Origin: Bog-756 sp963841885
GTDB lineage: Bacteria > Actinomycetota > Acidimicrobiia > Acidimicrobiales > RAAP-2
Length of the DNA: 64,000 nucleotides
Direction: 5' to 3'
Assembly: GCA_963841885.1 (NCBI GenBank)
Contig: CAWJEK010000009.1
Location: 186,001-250,000, forward strand
The notes beneath the pieces are model-generated. The model was not told where the DNA came from, made no database searches, and saw only the letters and a program-made list of their open reading frames with translations. The stretch's first letter is position 1; the number at the start of each line of letters is the position of its first letter. Made by a program: the position numbers and the translations under genes. This document shows positions 44,054 to 53,661 of the stretch, in pieces.

Positions 44054-44631
44054 TCACACGGTGGGGAACGATCCCTCGCGACCAACCGACCGAGGAACTC
44101 GAGACGACTCCCGGGGTGGGGGTGGGCTCGATGGGCTCGGCCACGCACGTGCCCCCGCCGGTCCGGGCCCCGTACCAGGTGCCGCTGTCGGGTGCCTGCC
44201 AGGCGAACCAGCAGGTGCCGTCCGAGGCACGGGCCGCCAACGTCACCGCACCCGACAGGTCGCTGGTCGACGCCACGCTGACCGATCCCGGACCCGTCGA
44301 CGCGCCGTCGGTGAACTGGAGGGACGGCTCGGAGGCCGTGAGCTCGGCCGCATCGATGCCCACCAGGCTCCCACTGGACCCCGAGGCCGCGGTGACCGCA
44401 CCGAGTGCGGTGGAGAGCGCCTGTTGGGCCTGGGTGGCCTCGGCGGTGGACACCGGTTGGTCGACGGCCTTCGCCGCCGACCCCGCTGAGGACGACCCGA
44501 GGGTGGCCTTGGCGGCGATGAGCACCAGGAGGGCGACCCCCACCATGCTGATCATGGTGACGATCATCGAGAGGCCCTGGTCGTCGCGCTCGGCGATCGC
44601 GGGGATCGGGGATGCCGTGCGCAGTGGCCAT
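44054..44631 (-). CDS. Type IV pilin-like protein (frame broken twice)
   Basis: About 191 residues after removing two extra bases (~44618 and ~44074). ATG 44631 has AGGAG seven bases upstream. The corrected N-terminus runs ...PAIAERDDQGLSMIVTMISM followed by a hydrophobic helix (VGVALLVLIAAKATLG), resembling a prepilin leader cut after Gly. The body is Ser/Ala/Thr-rich and ends with a two-cysteine loop (DGTCWFAWQAPDSGTWYGAR to GTCVAEP). The corrected stop at 44054 gives the end GSFPTV; the uncorrected frame runs on antisense to dprA. The usual pilin Glu at +5 is not present. No assembly genes are adjacent, but comM-dprA are. Confidence 0.62.
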
Positions 44632-44801
44632 GGTCGCTCTCCTGGTTGGCAACGTCTCGACGGGTGCGGGCTGCAGCCGTTGTCCGACGCATTATCACGT
44701 AGAGTATTCATTGTAATGCTGAGAGTGGTCGTCCACCAGGGGCCGGCCCGCGCCGGGCCCGGGCAGCGGCTACCGCCACGGCTACCGCTACTGTGCGGAT
44801 G

Positions 44802-45614
44802 ATGACGACCGGAACGCCAGGACGGCTCACCGGTGTCGGCCTCGTGCTCGGCGCCCCGGAGCCCGGGTGGCGGCCCGGCGACATCCTGGAACGGGCCGTG
44901 GCCGTGGCGGGGGCCGCCGAGGCGGCCGGCATCGGCACCCTCTGGGTGGAGGAGACGGTGGCGGAACCGCCGGCACGGGTCTCCTACGAGGCATACTCGC
45001 TACTGGGTGCGCTCGGCGCCCGCACGGAACGCCTCCACCTCGGGGTGGTCGCCGACGGCGCCCAGCGGAGGGCGCCGTCGATACTGGCCAAGATCGTGAC
45101 CGGGGTGGACGTGGTCTCCCACGGTCGGGCCGTGCTCAGCCTCGACGGCGACACCGATCGCCCCGACGACGCCGACCGGCTCGCCGAGGCGCTCGAGGTG
45201 TGCCGGGCGCTGCTGGAGGACGAGCACCCGCGGGTGGAGGGCCGCATCTACCACGTGGAGGATGCCGTCAACCGGCCGGCGCCCGCCCAGGCGGGCGGCG
45301 TGCCGCTCGTCGTCTTCCTGGCCGGTCGGGGCCCCGGGCGGGACGACCTCGGGTCGGTGTGCGCCGCCAGGGCCGACGCGGTGGTGGTGGAGGGCTCCGA
45401 CGGCGTGGTCGACGTCCTCGCCCGGCTGGCCCGGGAGGCGGCACCCCGACGGCGGGCCGGAGACCGCCCGCTCGTGCTCGGCCGCCTCCCGTCCGGCTCG
45501 GCCGGTCCCGACGCGGTCGGCCGGATCCGGGCGGCCGGCGCCGACGGCTGCCTGGTCGGACTGACGGCCCCGTGGACCCCCGGAGAGGTCGGGGCCCTGG
45601 CGGCTGCCTGGTGA
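44802..45614 (+). CDS. Short LLM-type (F420-dependent oxidoreductase-like) protein
   Basis: 270-residue protein related to luciferase-like monooxygenases. It has TGVGLVLGAPEPGWRPGDIL, AGIGTLWVEETVAEPPAR, TERLHLGVVADGAQRRAPSI and VDVVSHGRAVLSLDG, matching the first half of the TIM barrel. It is shorter than the usual ~300-340 residues, and the C-terminal part is condensed. ATG 44802 is chosen because TACTGT (44789-44794) ends seven bases earlier; ATG 44799 and GTG 44793 are in frame. The AT-rich stretch upstream (about 44690-44725) likely holds promoters for this and the pilin gene. Confidence 0.72.
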   Translation: MTTGTPGRLTGVGLVLGAPEPGWRPGDILERAVAVAGAAEAAGIGTLWVEETVAEPPARVSYEAYSLLGALGARTERLHLGVVADGAQRRAPSILAKIVTGVDVVSHGRAVLSLDGDTDRPDDADRLAEALEVCRALLEDEHPRVEGRIYHVEDAVNRPAPAQAGGVPLVVFLAGRGPGRDDLGSVCAARADAVVVEGSDGVVDVLARLAREAAPRRRAGDRPLVLGRLPSGSAGPDAVGRIRAAGADGCLVGLTAPWTPGEVGALAAAW

Positions 45615-45634
45615 CCCGGCCGCCGGCGGTCGGG

Positions 45635-46039
45635 TCAGGCGTCCTCGGCCTGCATCACGACCTTGTCGGCGTGGACCACGTAGGTGACGCGCTTCTCACC
45701 GGGCTGACGCATCGGGTAGGTGTCGACCCCGAGGTACTTCTTGGCGAGCCGGTCGATGTGCTCGTCGGCCCCCTCCTCGACGGCTTCGACGGTGCCCCGC
45801 ACCACGACCACGTTGTACGGGTCGTCGGGGTCCACGACGGATACGGCCACGTGGGGGTTGGCGACCAGGTTGGCGTCCTTGGCCCGGCCCTTGGCGGTGT
45901 TGAAGACGAGGTCGTCACCCCGGCGGTCGATCCACACCGGCGTCAACTGGGGCCGTCCGGCCGCATCGACGGTCGCGATGTTGGCGAGCACGGGGCGGTC
46001 GACGAGGGTCTTGGCCTTCTCGGTCAGCTGGGTCGTCAC
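45635..46039 (-). CDS. PPOX-class F420-dependent oxidoreductase
   Basis: 134-residue split-barrel flavin/F420-binding protein. It has LVDRPVLANIATVDAAGRPQ, LTPVWIDRRGDDLVFNTAKG, RAKDANLVANPHVAVSVVDP and NVVVVRGTVEAVEEGADEHI, as in Rv-type F420H2-dependent reductases. GTG 46039 has AGGAGG upstream. It is divergent from nfo. The substrate is unknown; quinone or xenobiotic reduction is typical for the family. Confidence 0.9.
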   Translation of the reverse strand: MTTQLTEKAKTLVDRPVLANIATVDAAGRPQLTPVWIDRRGDDLVFNTAKGRAKDANLVANPHVAVSVVDPDDPYNVVVVRGTVEAVEEGADEHIDRLAKKYLGVDTYPMRQPGEKRVTYVVHADKVVMQAEDA

Positions 46040-46163
46040 GGATTCCTCCTGGGTCGATGGGGTCCGGCCGGGTGGGCGCGGAACCTGCTCCCGACAGGGT
46101 AGAGGGCCCAGGCCGTGCTCCGTGCCGGGGCTTCCGCCCGGATGGCGACGAGGGCGCCGCTGC

Positions 46164-46169
46164 TACGGT
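46164..46169 (+). promoter_or_regulatory. Putative -10 box of nfo
   Basis: TACGGT ends six bases before ATG 46176. Confidence 0.35.
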
Positions 46170-46175
46170 GCGGCC

Positions 46176-47048
46176 ATGCTGATCGGAGCGCACGTCCGGG
46201 CGGGCAAGGGACTGGTCCCGGCCCTGCAGCACGGAGCCGACATCGGGGCGGACAGCATCCAGATCTTCACCCAGAGTCCGCGGATGTGGAAGCCGTCGCA
46301 GTACAGCGACGAGGTCCTGGCCGCCTACCGGGTCGCCCAGGCCGAGCACCCGTCGGTCGTCTCGACCTACTGCCACGCGACGTACCTGATCAACCTGGCG
46401 TCACCGGACCCCGGACTGGCGGCCAAGTCCCGGTCGTGCCTGACGGCCAACCTGTCGACGGCCGACGGCATGGGGGCCGAGGGCCTGGTGCTCCACATCG
46501 GCAGCCACCGGGGGAGCGGATTCGAGACGACCCTGCCGGCGGTGGCCGAGGCGCTCGTCGGGTCCCTCGACGAGGTCGACACCGACGTCGAGGGCTGCCC
46601 GATCCTGTTGGAGAACGCCGCCGGGGCCGGCGACACCGTCGGACGCTCCTTCGAGGAGCTGGCCCAGGTGATCGATGCCGCCGGGGGCGACGAGCGACTC
46701 GGCGTGTGCCTCGACACCCAGCACCTGTGGGCCTCGGGGATCCCCTTCGCCACGGTGGGGGAGGCCGACGAGCTCATCGCGCTCATCGACGGCACCGTCG
46801 GCATGGAACGCCTCCGGTGCCTGCACCTGAACGACTCGAAGGTCGACTTCGGGGCGAACCGGGACCGCCATGAGAACATCGGCGACGGGACCATCGGCGC
46901 CGACGGGCTGGCCGCCCTGCTCGGGCACCCGGCCCTGCAGAACCTGCCGGCCATCCTCGAGGTGCCGGGCGAAGGGGACGGCCCCCGGACCGAGGACGTG
47001 GACACCGCCCGACGGGTGCTCGAGGCGGGTCTGGCCCTCCGGGCGTGA
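46176..47048 (+). CDS. nfo: Endonuclease IV (AP endonuclease)
   Basis: 290-residue TIM-barrel AP endonuclease with three zinc ions. It has MLIGAHVRAGKGLVPALQHG, ADSIQIFTQSPRMWKP, HATYLINLASPDPGLAAKS, LVLHIGSHRGSG, ILLENAAGAGDTVGRSFEEL, LGVCLDTQHLWASGI and LHLNDSKVDFGANRDRHENI, which include the metal-binding His, Glu and Asp residues. It acts in base-excision repair. Confidence 0.95.
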   Translation: MLIGAHVRAGKGLVPALQHGADIGADSIQIFTQSPRMWKPSQYSDEVLAAYRVAQAEHPSVVSTYCHATYLINLASPDPGLAAKSRSCLTANLSTADGMGAEGLVLHIGSHRGSGFETTLPAVAEALVGSLDEVDTDVEGCPILLENAAGAGDTVGRSFEELAQVIDAAGGDERLGVCLDTQHLWASGIPFATVGEADELIALIDGTVGMERLRCLHLNDSKVDFGANRDRHENIGDGTIGADGLAALLGHPALQNLPAILEVPGEGDGPRTEDVDTARRVLEAGLALRA

Positions 47049-47135
47049 CGCTCCGGCGGTCCCGGGGGCGCGTGGGCAGGTCGTAATCTGTCGGGCGTGC
47101 GCGCCGCCGCACCGCCCGAGCGCAAGGAGAGCAGC

Positions 47136-48527
47136 ATGAGTCAGGACATCCGCACCGAGACGGACAGCATGGGCGCCATCGACGTCCCCGCCGACCGCTA
47201 CTGGGGTGCCCAGACGGCCCGGTCGCTGCACCACTTCCCCATCGGGGACGACCGGATGCCCAAGCCGCTGATCCGCGCCATCGGCATCCTGAAGGAGGCC
47301 TCCGCCCAGGTCAATGCCGACCTCGGCAAGATGACCCCCGAGAAGTCGGCCCTCATCGTCGCCGCGGCCCGGGAGGTGGCCGAGGGCAAGCTCGACGACC
47401 ACTTCCCGCTCAGCGTATGGCAGACGGGCAGCGGTACCCAGTCCAACATGAACGCCAACGAGGTGATCTCCAACCGGGCCATCGAGCTGGCCGGCGGTGT
47501 CCTCGGGTCGAAGGATCCGGTCCACCCGAACGACGACGTCAACATGTCGCAGTCGTCGAACGACACGTTCCCCACAGCCATGCACATCGCCGCGGTGGAG
47601 GAGATCACCCACCGGCTGCTGCCGGCCGTCCGCCACCTCCGCGACGCCCTGCAGGCCAAGTCCGAGGCCTACGCCTCGATCACCAAGATCGGGCGCACCC
47701 ACCTGATGGACGCGGTCCCCCTCACACTCGGCCAGGAGTTCTCGGGCTACGTGGCCCAGCTCGACGCCGACGTGCGCCGGATCGAGGCGACGCTCGACGA
47801 CCTCTACGAGCTGGCCGCCGGCGGCACCGCGGTGGGGACCGGGCTCAACACCCACCCCGAGTTCGGGACCCGGGTGGCCGACGCCATCGCCGAGCTCACC
47901 GGGCTGCCCTTCGTGACGGCCCCCAACAAGTTCGCCGCCCTCGCCGCCCACGACGCCCTGGTCAGCACCAGCGGTACCCTCCGGGTGCTGGCCGCCTCGC
48001 TGATCAAGATCGCCGACGACCTGCGGTGGCTCGGCTCGGGTCCCCGCAGCGGCCTGGGCGAGCTCGATCTGCCCGCCAACGAGCCCGGCTCTTCGATCAT
48101 GCCGGGCAAGGTCAACCCCACCCAGAGCGAGGCGATGATCATGGTCTGCATCCAGGTCTACGGGAACGACGCCGCCGTGGCCATGGCCGGCGCCCGGGGC
48201 AATCTCGAGCTCAACGTGTGCAAGCCGGTGATCATCCACAACGTCATGCACTCGATCGAGCTGCTCACCGAGGCGTCGGCCGCCTTCACCCGGTTCTGCG
48301 TGGAGGGTCTCGAGCCCAACGAGGCCCGGATCCGCCAGCACCTCGAGAACTCACTGATGCTGGTGACCGCCCTCAACCCGCTCATCGGCTACGACAAGGC
48401 GGCCGAGGTGGCCAAGAAGGCCCACAAGGAGGGCACCACCCTGCGGGAGTCCGCCCTCGCCCTCGGCTACCTGACCGGCGAGCAGTTCGACGAGGCCGTG
48501 CGTCCCGAGTCGATGACCCACCCGTGA
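47136..48527 (+). CDS. fumC: Fumarate hydratase, class II
   Basis: Cytosolic TCA-cycle fumarase of 463 residues, interconverting fumarate and malate without iron. It has DSMGAIDVPADRYWGAQTAR, WQTGSGTQSNMNANEVISNR, KIGRTHLMDAVPLTLGQEFS and the family signature GSSIMPGKVNPTQSEA. ATG 47136 has AAGGAG six bases upstream (47124-47129). A TAATCT box at 47084-47089 would also allow a leaderless start at GTG 47097, adding 13 residues. Confidence 0.96.
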   Translation: MSQDIRTETDSMGAIDVPADRYWGAQTARSLHHFPIGDDRMPKPLIRAIGILKEASAQVNADLGKMTPEKSALIVAAAREVAEGKLDDHFPLSVWQTGSGTQSNMNANEVISNRAIELAGGVLGSKDPVHPNDDVNMSQSSNDTFPTAMHIAAVEEITHRLLPAVRHLRDALQAKSEAYASITKIGRTHLMDAVPLTLGQEFSGYVAQLDADVRRIEATLDDLYELAAGGTAVGTGLNTHPEFGTRVADAIAELTGLPFVTAPNKFAALAAHDALVSTSGTLRVLAASLIKIADDLRWLGSGPRSGLGELDLPANEPGSSIMPGKVNPTQSEAMIMVCIQVYGNDAAVAMAGARGNLELNVCKPVIIHNVMHSIELLTEASAAFTRFCVEGLEPNEARIRQHLENSLMLVTALNPLIGYDKAAEVAKKAHKEGTTLRESALALGYLTGEQFDEAVRPESMTHP

Positions 48528-48555
48528 GTGGGTCGGACCCCCGATCGGCCCTCAC

Positions 48556-48561
48556 TAGGCT
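48556..48561 (+). promoter_or_regulatory. Putative -10 box of ilvD
   Basis: TAGGCT ends six bases before GTG 48568. Confidence 0.4.
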
Positions 48562-48567
48562 GCCGGC

Positions 48568-50368
48568 GTGACAGATCTCGCGAATGCAGCAGTCGGGGCC
48601 GACGGATCGGAGCCGCGGGGCCTTTCGTCCTCGAACCCCGGACGTGACGTGCAACGGGTCGGCACGGCCCGCTTCCTGGGCCAGGACGTCGCCAAGATCC
48701 ACTACCCGGTGTGGGCTGTACTCGGCAACCTGGGTGACAGCCAGTGCTACCTGGGCGTCCAGGCCAAGGTGGCCGCGGTGCAGGCGGCGATGTCCCGCCG
48801 GATCGCCGCCGACGACCTGGCCGTGCGCCTGATCGCCCCGGCGTTCACCCTCGGCGTCTCGGACGGTCAGCTCAACGGGACCCCGGAGATGCGGTTCTCC
48901 CTCATCGGCCGCGAGCTCGTGAACGACGCCGTGTCGCTCCACCTGGCCGCCAACCGAGTGGCCGGACTGGTCGCCGTCGTCGCCTGCGACAAGCCCCCCG
49001 TCGGCACCGTCGCCGCCCTGTTGGAGCACAACGTCCCCTCCGTCGTGCTGTCGGACGGCTCGATCAGGCCGGGCCACGATCCGGTGACGGGGGAGCCGAT
49101 CGATCTGGTCGACGGCGTTCCAGGTGGCGGGCGATCCCGACGACGAGCTGCGCCTCCGCTTCGCACTGCACGCCTGTCCCGGCCAGGGCAGCTGCGGTGG
49201 GATGTTCACCTACAACACCATGCAGTCGTTCATCGGGGTGCTCGGCCTCGAGCCCCTTGCCATGGTGGCCCCGACCTCGGACGACCCCCGTCGCACCGAC
49301 CAGTTCCCCGACCAGCTCGTCGACTGCCTCGTGACCATGGCCGAGCGCGGCATCCGCCCGCGGGACATCGTCACCCCCGCCTCGCTCCGCAACGCGTTGA
49401 CCGTGGCCATCGCCATGGGGGGATCGACCAACGTACTGCTGCACAGTGTCGAGATCGCCCGGGCCGCGGGCCTCGACCTGTGGGAGGACGTGCTCAGCCA
49501 GGACGAGTTCAACGCCCTGTCCCGCCGACTGCCGGTGCTCGTGAATATGCGACCCTTCGGGGCCTACTCGATGGTCGACGTCGACGCCTCGGGGGGCCTG
49601 CCCACGGTGGTCGGTGAGCTGCTGCAGGCCGGCTACCTCGACGGCGACACCATCACCTGCACGGGTGAGACGCTGGCCGGACAGATCGCCCGGCTGGCCC
49701 CCCCGGCCGCGGACCACCGGGTGATCTACTCGACGGCCCGACCCTTCAAGGACACGGGTGGTCTGCGACTCCTGTCGGGGAACCTCGCCCCCGAGGGAGG
49801 GGCGATCCTCAAGTTGGCGGGGGTCGAGGGTGGTATGACCGGAGGCGTCTTCGTGGGGACCGCCCGGGTGTTCGACGGCGAGCGGGCCCTGATCGAGGCC
49901 CTCGACGATCGACCGGAGTCGTTCGGGGACAACGACATGGTGGTGATCCGCTACGAGGGCCCGCGCGGCGCCCCGGGGATGCCCGAGATGCTGGACCCGA
50001 CATCCAAGATCACGACGCTGTGCCGCCAGCGGGGCATCACCATCGCCCTCATGACCGACGCCCGCTTCTCGGGTGGATCCGTCGGGCTGGTCATCGGCCA
50101 CGTCGCCCCCGAGGCGCTGCTGGGCGGCCCCATCGCACTGGTGGAGGACGGCGACACGATCACGGTGGACGTCAACGGGGACCGACTCGACTGTGCCGAA
50201 CTCGGGGACGCCGGCATCCTCGCCCGCCGCACGGCGGCCTGGCGGGAGGCGGCTGAGGCCAACGGGGGACTGCCCCCCGAAGCCGTCACGGTGACCGAGC
50301 GGGTGCTCGCCAGGATGCGCGCCACCGCCCGGCCGGCACTGCTCGGCGGCGGCATGTCGGCTGGATAG
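48568..50368 (+). CDS. ilvD: IlvD/Edd family dehydratase (frame broken once)
   Basis: Iron-sulfur dehydratase of about 599 residues after correction, most likely dihydroxy-acid dehydratase of branched-chain amino acid synthesis. The first frame (48568-~49118) has LGNLGDSQCYLGVQAKVAAV and VVACDKPPVGT; the second has CPGQGSCGGMFTYNTMQSFI, IAMGGSTNVLLH and TDARFSGGSVGLVIGHVAPE. One extra base in GGCGTTCCAG (~49118) causes the break. Cluster cysteines are retained, but the loop reads ACDKPPVG rather than GCDKNMPG, and the C-terminal motif has SVG rather than THG. A sugar-acid substrate is therefore not excluded. Confidence 0.85.
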
Positions 50369-50494
50369 CGCCGGAACGTCGCCGTCAGCTGACGCACCGT
50401 CAGACGCCGCTGTATCCTTCGCCGTACCCGGTAGTCGGGCACCGTCATCCGTGGCCGGCCCCGCCGTGGCCCACCACCCGACAGTAGGAGCACC

Positions 50495-51706
50495 ATGACC
50501 ACACCCCCTGTCGACCTGAAGATCGGCCTGACCGACGGCACCTTCTACGGTGGCGATCCCTTCCCGGCCTTCGCCTGGATGCGCGCCGAGGCCCCCGCCT
50601 ACTTCGACGAGCAGGCCGGGGTGTGGGGCATCACCCGCTACGCCGACATCAGGGAGATCTCCAAGGACCCCGACACCTTCTCCAACGCCGGCGGCATCCG
50701 TCCCGACAGCGACGCGCTCCCCATGATGATCGACACCGACGCCCCCGAGCACGTACGCCGTCGGCGGCTGGTCAGCGAGGGGTTCACCCCTCGTCGGATC
50801 CGCGAGGCCGAGGAGGGCATCCGCATGATCTGCGACGCCATCATCGACCGGGTCTGCGAACAGGGCCAGGCCGACTTCGTCCGCGACATCGCCGCCCCGC
50901 TCCCCATGATCGTGATCGGCAACATGCTGGGGGTGGCCGCCGAGGACCGCGCCGCCCTCCTCGGCTGGTCCGACGACATGCTGAAGTCGCTCGGCTCGCC
51001 CGACCCGACGGCCGTCGACCGGGCGGCGGCGGCGGCCATGGAGTACGCCGAGTACATCCTGGCGGTGGTCGAGCAGCGCCGTCGCGACAACCAGACGAAC
51101 GACCTCATCGGCACGCTGGTCCATGCCGAGATCGAGGGTGACAGGCTCGACGACTCGTCCTTGATCTACGAGTCGCTGCTCATCCTGATCGGTGGTGACG
51201 AGACGACCCGCCACGTCATCAGCGGCGGCATGTACGAGCTGCTGACCCACCCCGACCAGTTCGCCCGGCTGGTCGCCGAGCGGGACCGGCTGCCGCTCGC
51301 CGTCGAGGAGATGCTGCGCTGGGTCAGTCCGATCAAGAACATGGCCCGGACGGCGACGCGGGACGTCGAACTCCACGGGGAGACGATCCTCCGGGGCCAG
51401 AAGCTGCTGCTGCTGTACCCGTCGGCCAACCGGGACGAGGCGGTGTTCGCCGATCCCGACCGGTTCGACACCGCCCGCACCCCCAACGACCACATCGCCT
51501 TCGGCTTCGGCTCCCACTTCTGTCTGGGCAACCGGCTGGCCCGGTTGGAGCTGCAGGTGATGTTCGACCGGCTGTTCGAGCGACTGCCCGACCTGGCCCT
51601 GGCGAGCGACGCCGAGCCGCCGAAGCGGAACGCCAATTTCGTGTCGGGCTACGAGGAGATGCCGGTCACGTTCTCCCCGACGGCCCCCGTCGGGGCCACC
51701 GCCTGA
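50495..51706 (+). CDS. Cytochrome P450
   Basis: 403-residue soluble bacterial P450. The I-helix reads LILIGGDETTRHVISGG (acid-alcohol pair as ET), the K-helix has EEMLRWVSP (ExxR), and the heme loop is FGFGSHFCLGNRLARLE with the Cys ligand. ATG 50495 follows AGTAGGAGCACC. The substrate is unknown; similarity to steroid- and alkane-type actinobacterial P450s is plausible given nearby lipid enzymes, but that is inference. The pterin dehydratase gene begins at the next base after its stop. No ferredoxin gene is adjacent. Confidence 0.94.
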   Translation: MTTPPVDLKIGLTDGTFYGGDPFPAFAWMRAEAPAYFDEQAGVWGITRYADIREISKDPDTFSNAGGIRPDSDALPMMIDTDAPEHVRRRRLVSEGFTPRRIREAEEGIRMICDAIIDRVCEQGQADFVRDIAAPLPMIVIGNMLGVAAEDRAALLGWSDDMLKSLGSPDPTAVDRAAAAAMEYAEYILAVVEQRRRDNQTNDLIGTLVHAEIEGDRLDDSSLIYESLLILIGGDETTRHVISGGMYELLTHPDQFARLVAERDRLPLAVEEMLRWVSPIKNMARTATRDVELHGETILRGQKLLLLYPSANRDEAVFADPDRFDTARTPNDHIAFGFGSHFCLGNRLARLELQVMFDRLFERLPDLALASDAEPPKRNANFVSGYEEMPVTFSPTAPVGATA

Positions 51707-52012
51707 ATGGCCCGGCCCCGGCCGCTCGACCCCTCGGCGCTGGCCGATGCCCTCGCCGCTCCCGACGCCCCGGCCTGGGAGCTGGTCGACGGGCAGCTGG
51801 TGAAGGAGGTCACCTGCACCGGGTTCGCGGCGGCGCTCGACTACGTGATGGCGGTCGGTGCGCTCGCCGAGGAGGCCGACCACCATCCCGACATCGACAT
51901 CCGCTGGCGGACGGTGCGCCTCGCCCTCACCACCCACGATGCCGGCGGGATCACCGGGCTCGACCTGGCGCTGGCCCGGAGCATCGACGCCCTGGGGGAC
52001 GGGACCCCGTAG
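51707..52012 (+). CDS. Pterin-4a-carbinolamine dehydratase family protein
   Basis: 101-residue protein with the PCD/DCoH active-site pattern EADHHPDIDIRWRTVRLALT followed by HDAGGITGLDLALA. The family dehydrates 4a-hydroxytetrahydropterin. No aromatic amino acid hydroxylase is nearby, and actinobacterial homologues are often linked to molybdopterin or unknown pterins. It abuts the P450 stop with no gap, so the two are co-transcribed. Confidence 0.88.
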   Translation: MARPRPLDPSALADALAAPDAPAWELVDGQLVKEVTCTGFAAALDYVMAVGALAEEADHHPDIDIRWRTVRLALTTHDAGGITGLDLALARSIDALGDGTP

Positions 52013-52042
52013 GGCCCCGTCCCGCGGACGTCGTCGGGGCGG

Positions 52043-53369
52043 TCAGTAGCCGCCGCCGCAACCGTTCTGGTCGGGGGCCCAGTCGGGATCACCCGTGTAA
52101 TACACGGCGAAGGCCACGGCCACCCGGATCTGCTGGAGCGGTGTGGCGTAGGCGGCGTTCGAGGGGAACCCGAACGTGTTGAACTGCGCCCAGTTGGCCC
52201 GGGTGAAGCCGAGCCCACCGGCGAAGGTGGAGCCGTTCACGTACCAGTCGCCCCCCTCCTCGCAGATGTTGACGCGGTCCCAGGCGGCGATCTGGTACGA
52301 CGAGAGTCCGTAGTCGATCACCACCGGCGGGGCGATCGGGGCCGGGGGCGGGGGCGGCGGAGGAGGCGGGGGCGGGGTGTAGACCGTCGCGGCGCCGAGC
52401 GACCCGTAGAAGCCGACCGTGCCGAAGTTGAACACCCCGCCGTCGGCGGCGACGTCGATGTACCCGCCCCGGATGGCCGACGTGGCGACGATCGGCTTGT
52501 TCAGGTGGAGGCTGGCCAGCGAGCCCCCGAAGTACGCACCTCCGAAGGCGAAGGCGCCGCCGTTGTCGGCCACGATGCGGTAGCCGGACGTCTGGGAGGC
52601 GATGCCGACCGCCGGAGCGATGGTGGGGGCGTTGCCCTCGAACCGGGCGTCGCCGAAGGCGTAGACGTCACCGTCGGCGGCCACCTCCCAGTAGCCGTGG
52701 CCGTCGGCCGTCGGCGTGATGCCGGCGATCGGGCTGTTCGGCGACAGGTGGGTGGCGTTGCCGTAGTAGCCGGCGTCACCGAAGGCGAAGACCCCGCCGT
52801 CGGAGCCGACCAGCCAGTAGCCGTCGCCCCCGGCCGTGGCGGCCATCCCGACGATCTTGCCGCCGAGGGCGTCGCCGCTGGCCGAGCCGTGGAAGCCGGC
52901 GTCACCGAAGGCGAAGACCCCGCCGTCGGCGGCCACCTCCCAGTAGCCGCGGCCGTCCCCGGTCGACGTCATCCCCACGACGGGGCTGACCAGGTGGAGG
53001 GCGGCGGTGGAGCCGCGGTAGCCGGCGTCACCGAAGGCGAAGACCCCGCCGTCGGAGCCGACCAGCCAGTAGCCGTGCCCATCGGGGGTGACGGCTCCCG
53101 ACACGATGGGGGCGTTCAGAACGAGCCCCGCCCCGGTGGGCAGGGCCGGCGGCGGCCAGGGCCGAGGGGGCGGTCCCGACCAGGGACGCCATCACCGTGG
53201 CGGACAGCGCCACCGATGCGAGGCCGGCGGTCGTCGCCCGGCTGCGTCGGGAGCGCTTCTCCCGACGCCGGACGGCGTTGGTGGTGTGGGTGCGGCGGCG
53301 CGAGTGGGCGTGCCGGGGGCGGGTAGGAGTACGTGGGGATGCAGGGGTAGTGCGGGATGCCGGAGGCAT
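52043..53369 (-). CDS. Secreted GYW-repeat protein with C-terminal Rpf/transglycosylase-like domain (frame broken once)
   Basis: About 441 residues after removing one extra base near 53144. The start ATG 53369 gives a basic, Arg-rich leader and a hydrophobic signal (TAGLASVALSATVMASLVGT) ending ALAAA. Six repeats of ~43 residues with the core GYWLVGSDGGVFAFGDAG follow, then an 11-proline linker. The final ~95 residues (SYQIAAWDRVNICEEGGDWY, GGLGFTRANWAQF) match resuscitation-promoting-factor domains; the CEEGGDW Glu would be catalytic on peptidoglycan. A long upstream leader and its own promoter are predicted. Confidence 0.82.
52400..53110 (-). repeat. Internal tandem repeats of the Rpf-fusion protein
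   Basis: Six degenerate units of about 129 bp; the plus strand repeatedly shows CCGAAGGCGAAGACCCCGCC followed by GTCGG. They are close in sequence to the repeats at 40280-40880. Confidence 0.75.
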
Positions 53370-53655
53370 GGGGGGTGACCTTTCCTTGGTCGGTCGGGGC
53401 CGGGCCGCGGACGGCGGGCTCTGACTCTCTTCTGGTTGGGTGGACCCCACGTCTGCGCATTCAACGCCCCAGCCGGGCACCGGGAAGGGTGGACCGACCT
53501 GGCTACAAGAGCCGGGTGTGCTAGCGGGTGTTCATGTCCGTTCGCGGTGTGTGGTTACGTGCCTCGCTCCTCGGCGTATCGTCCGGCGTCGGTCTCCGGC
53601 GGGCGTGGTGCCGTCGGTGCGTTCGGAAGGCGCAGAAGCGCTCCCGGTCCGGAAG
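53370..53655 (-). other. Long 5' leader of the Rpf-fusion gene (possible structured RNA)
   Basis: About 285 bases lie between the predicted transcription start and ATG 53369, with no plausible gene on either strand. The stretch includes two copies of GGUCCACCC (minus strand), at about 53438-53446 and 53487-53495. Rpf genes in actinobacteria often carry c-di-AMP riboswitches. I do not see a convincing match to that consensus, so identity is open. Confidence 0.35.
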
Positions 53656-53661
53656 CCGATG

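Noticed and set aside
49064..51937. 957-codon open frame antisense to ilvD and the P450 gene
   Set aside because: Shadow frame of GC-rich genes; the plus-strand genes have clear catalytic motifs.
53370..53655. Confident c-di-AMP riboswitch call
   Set aside because: The expected 3' signature was not found by eye; left as an unidentified leader.
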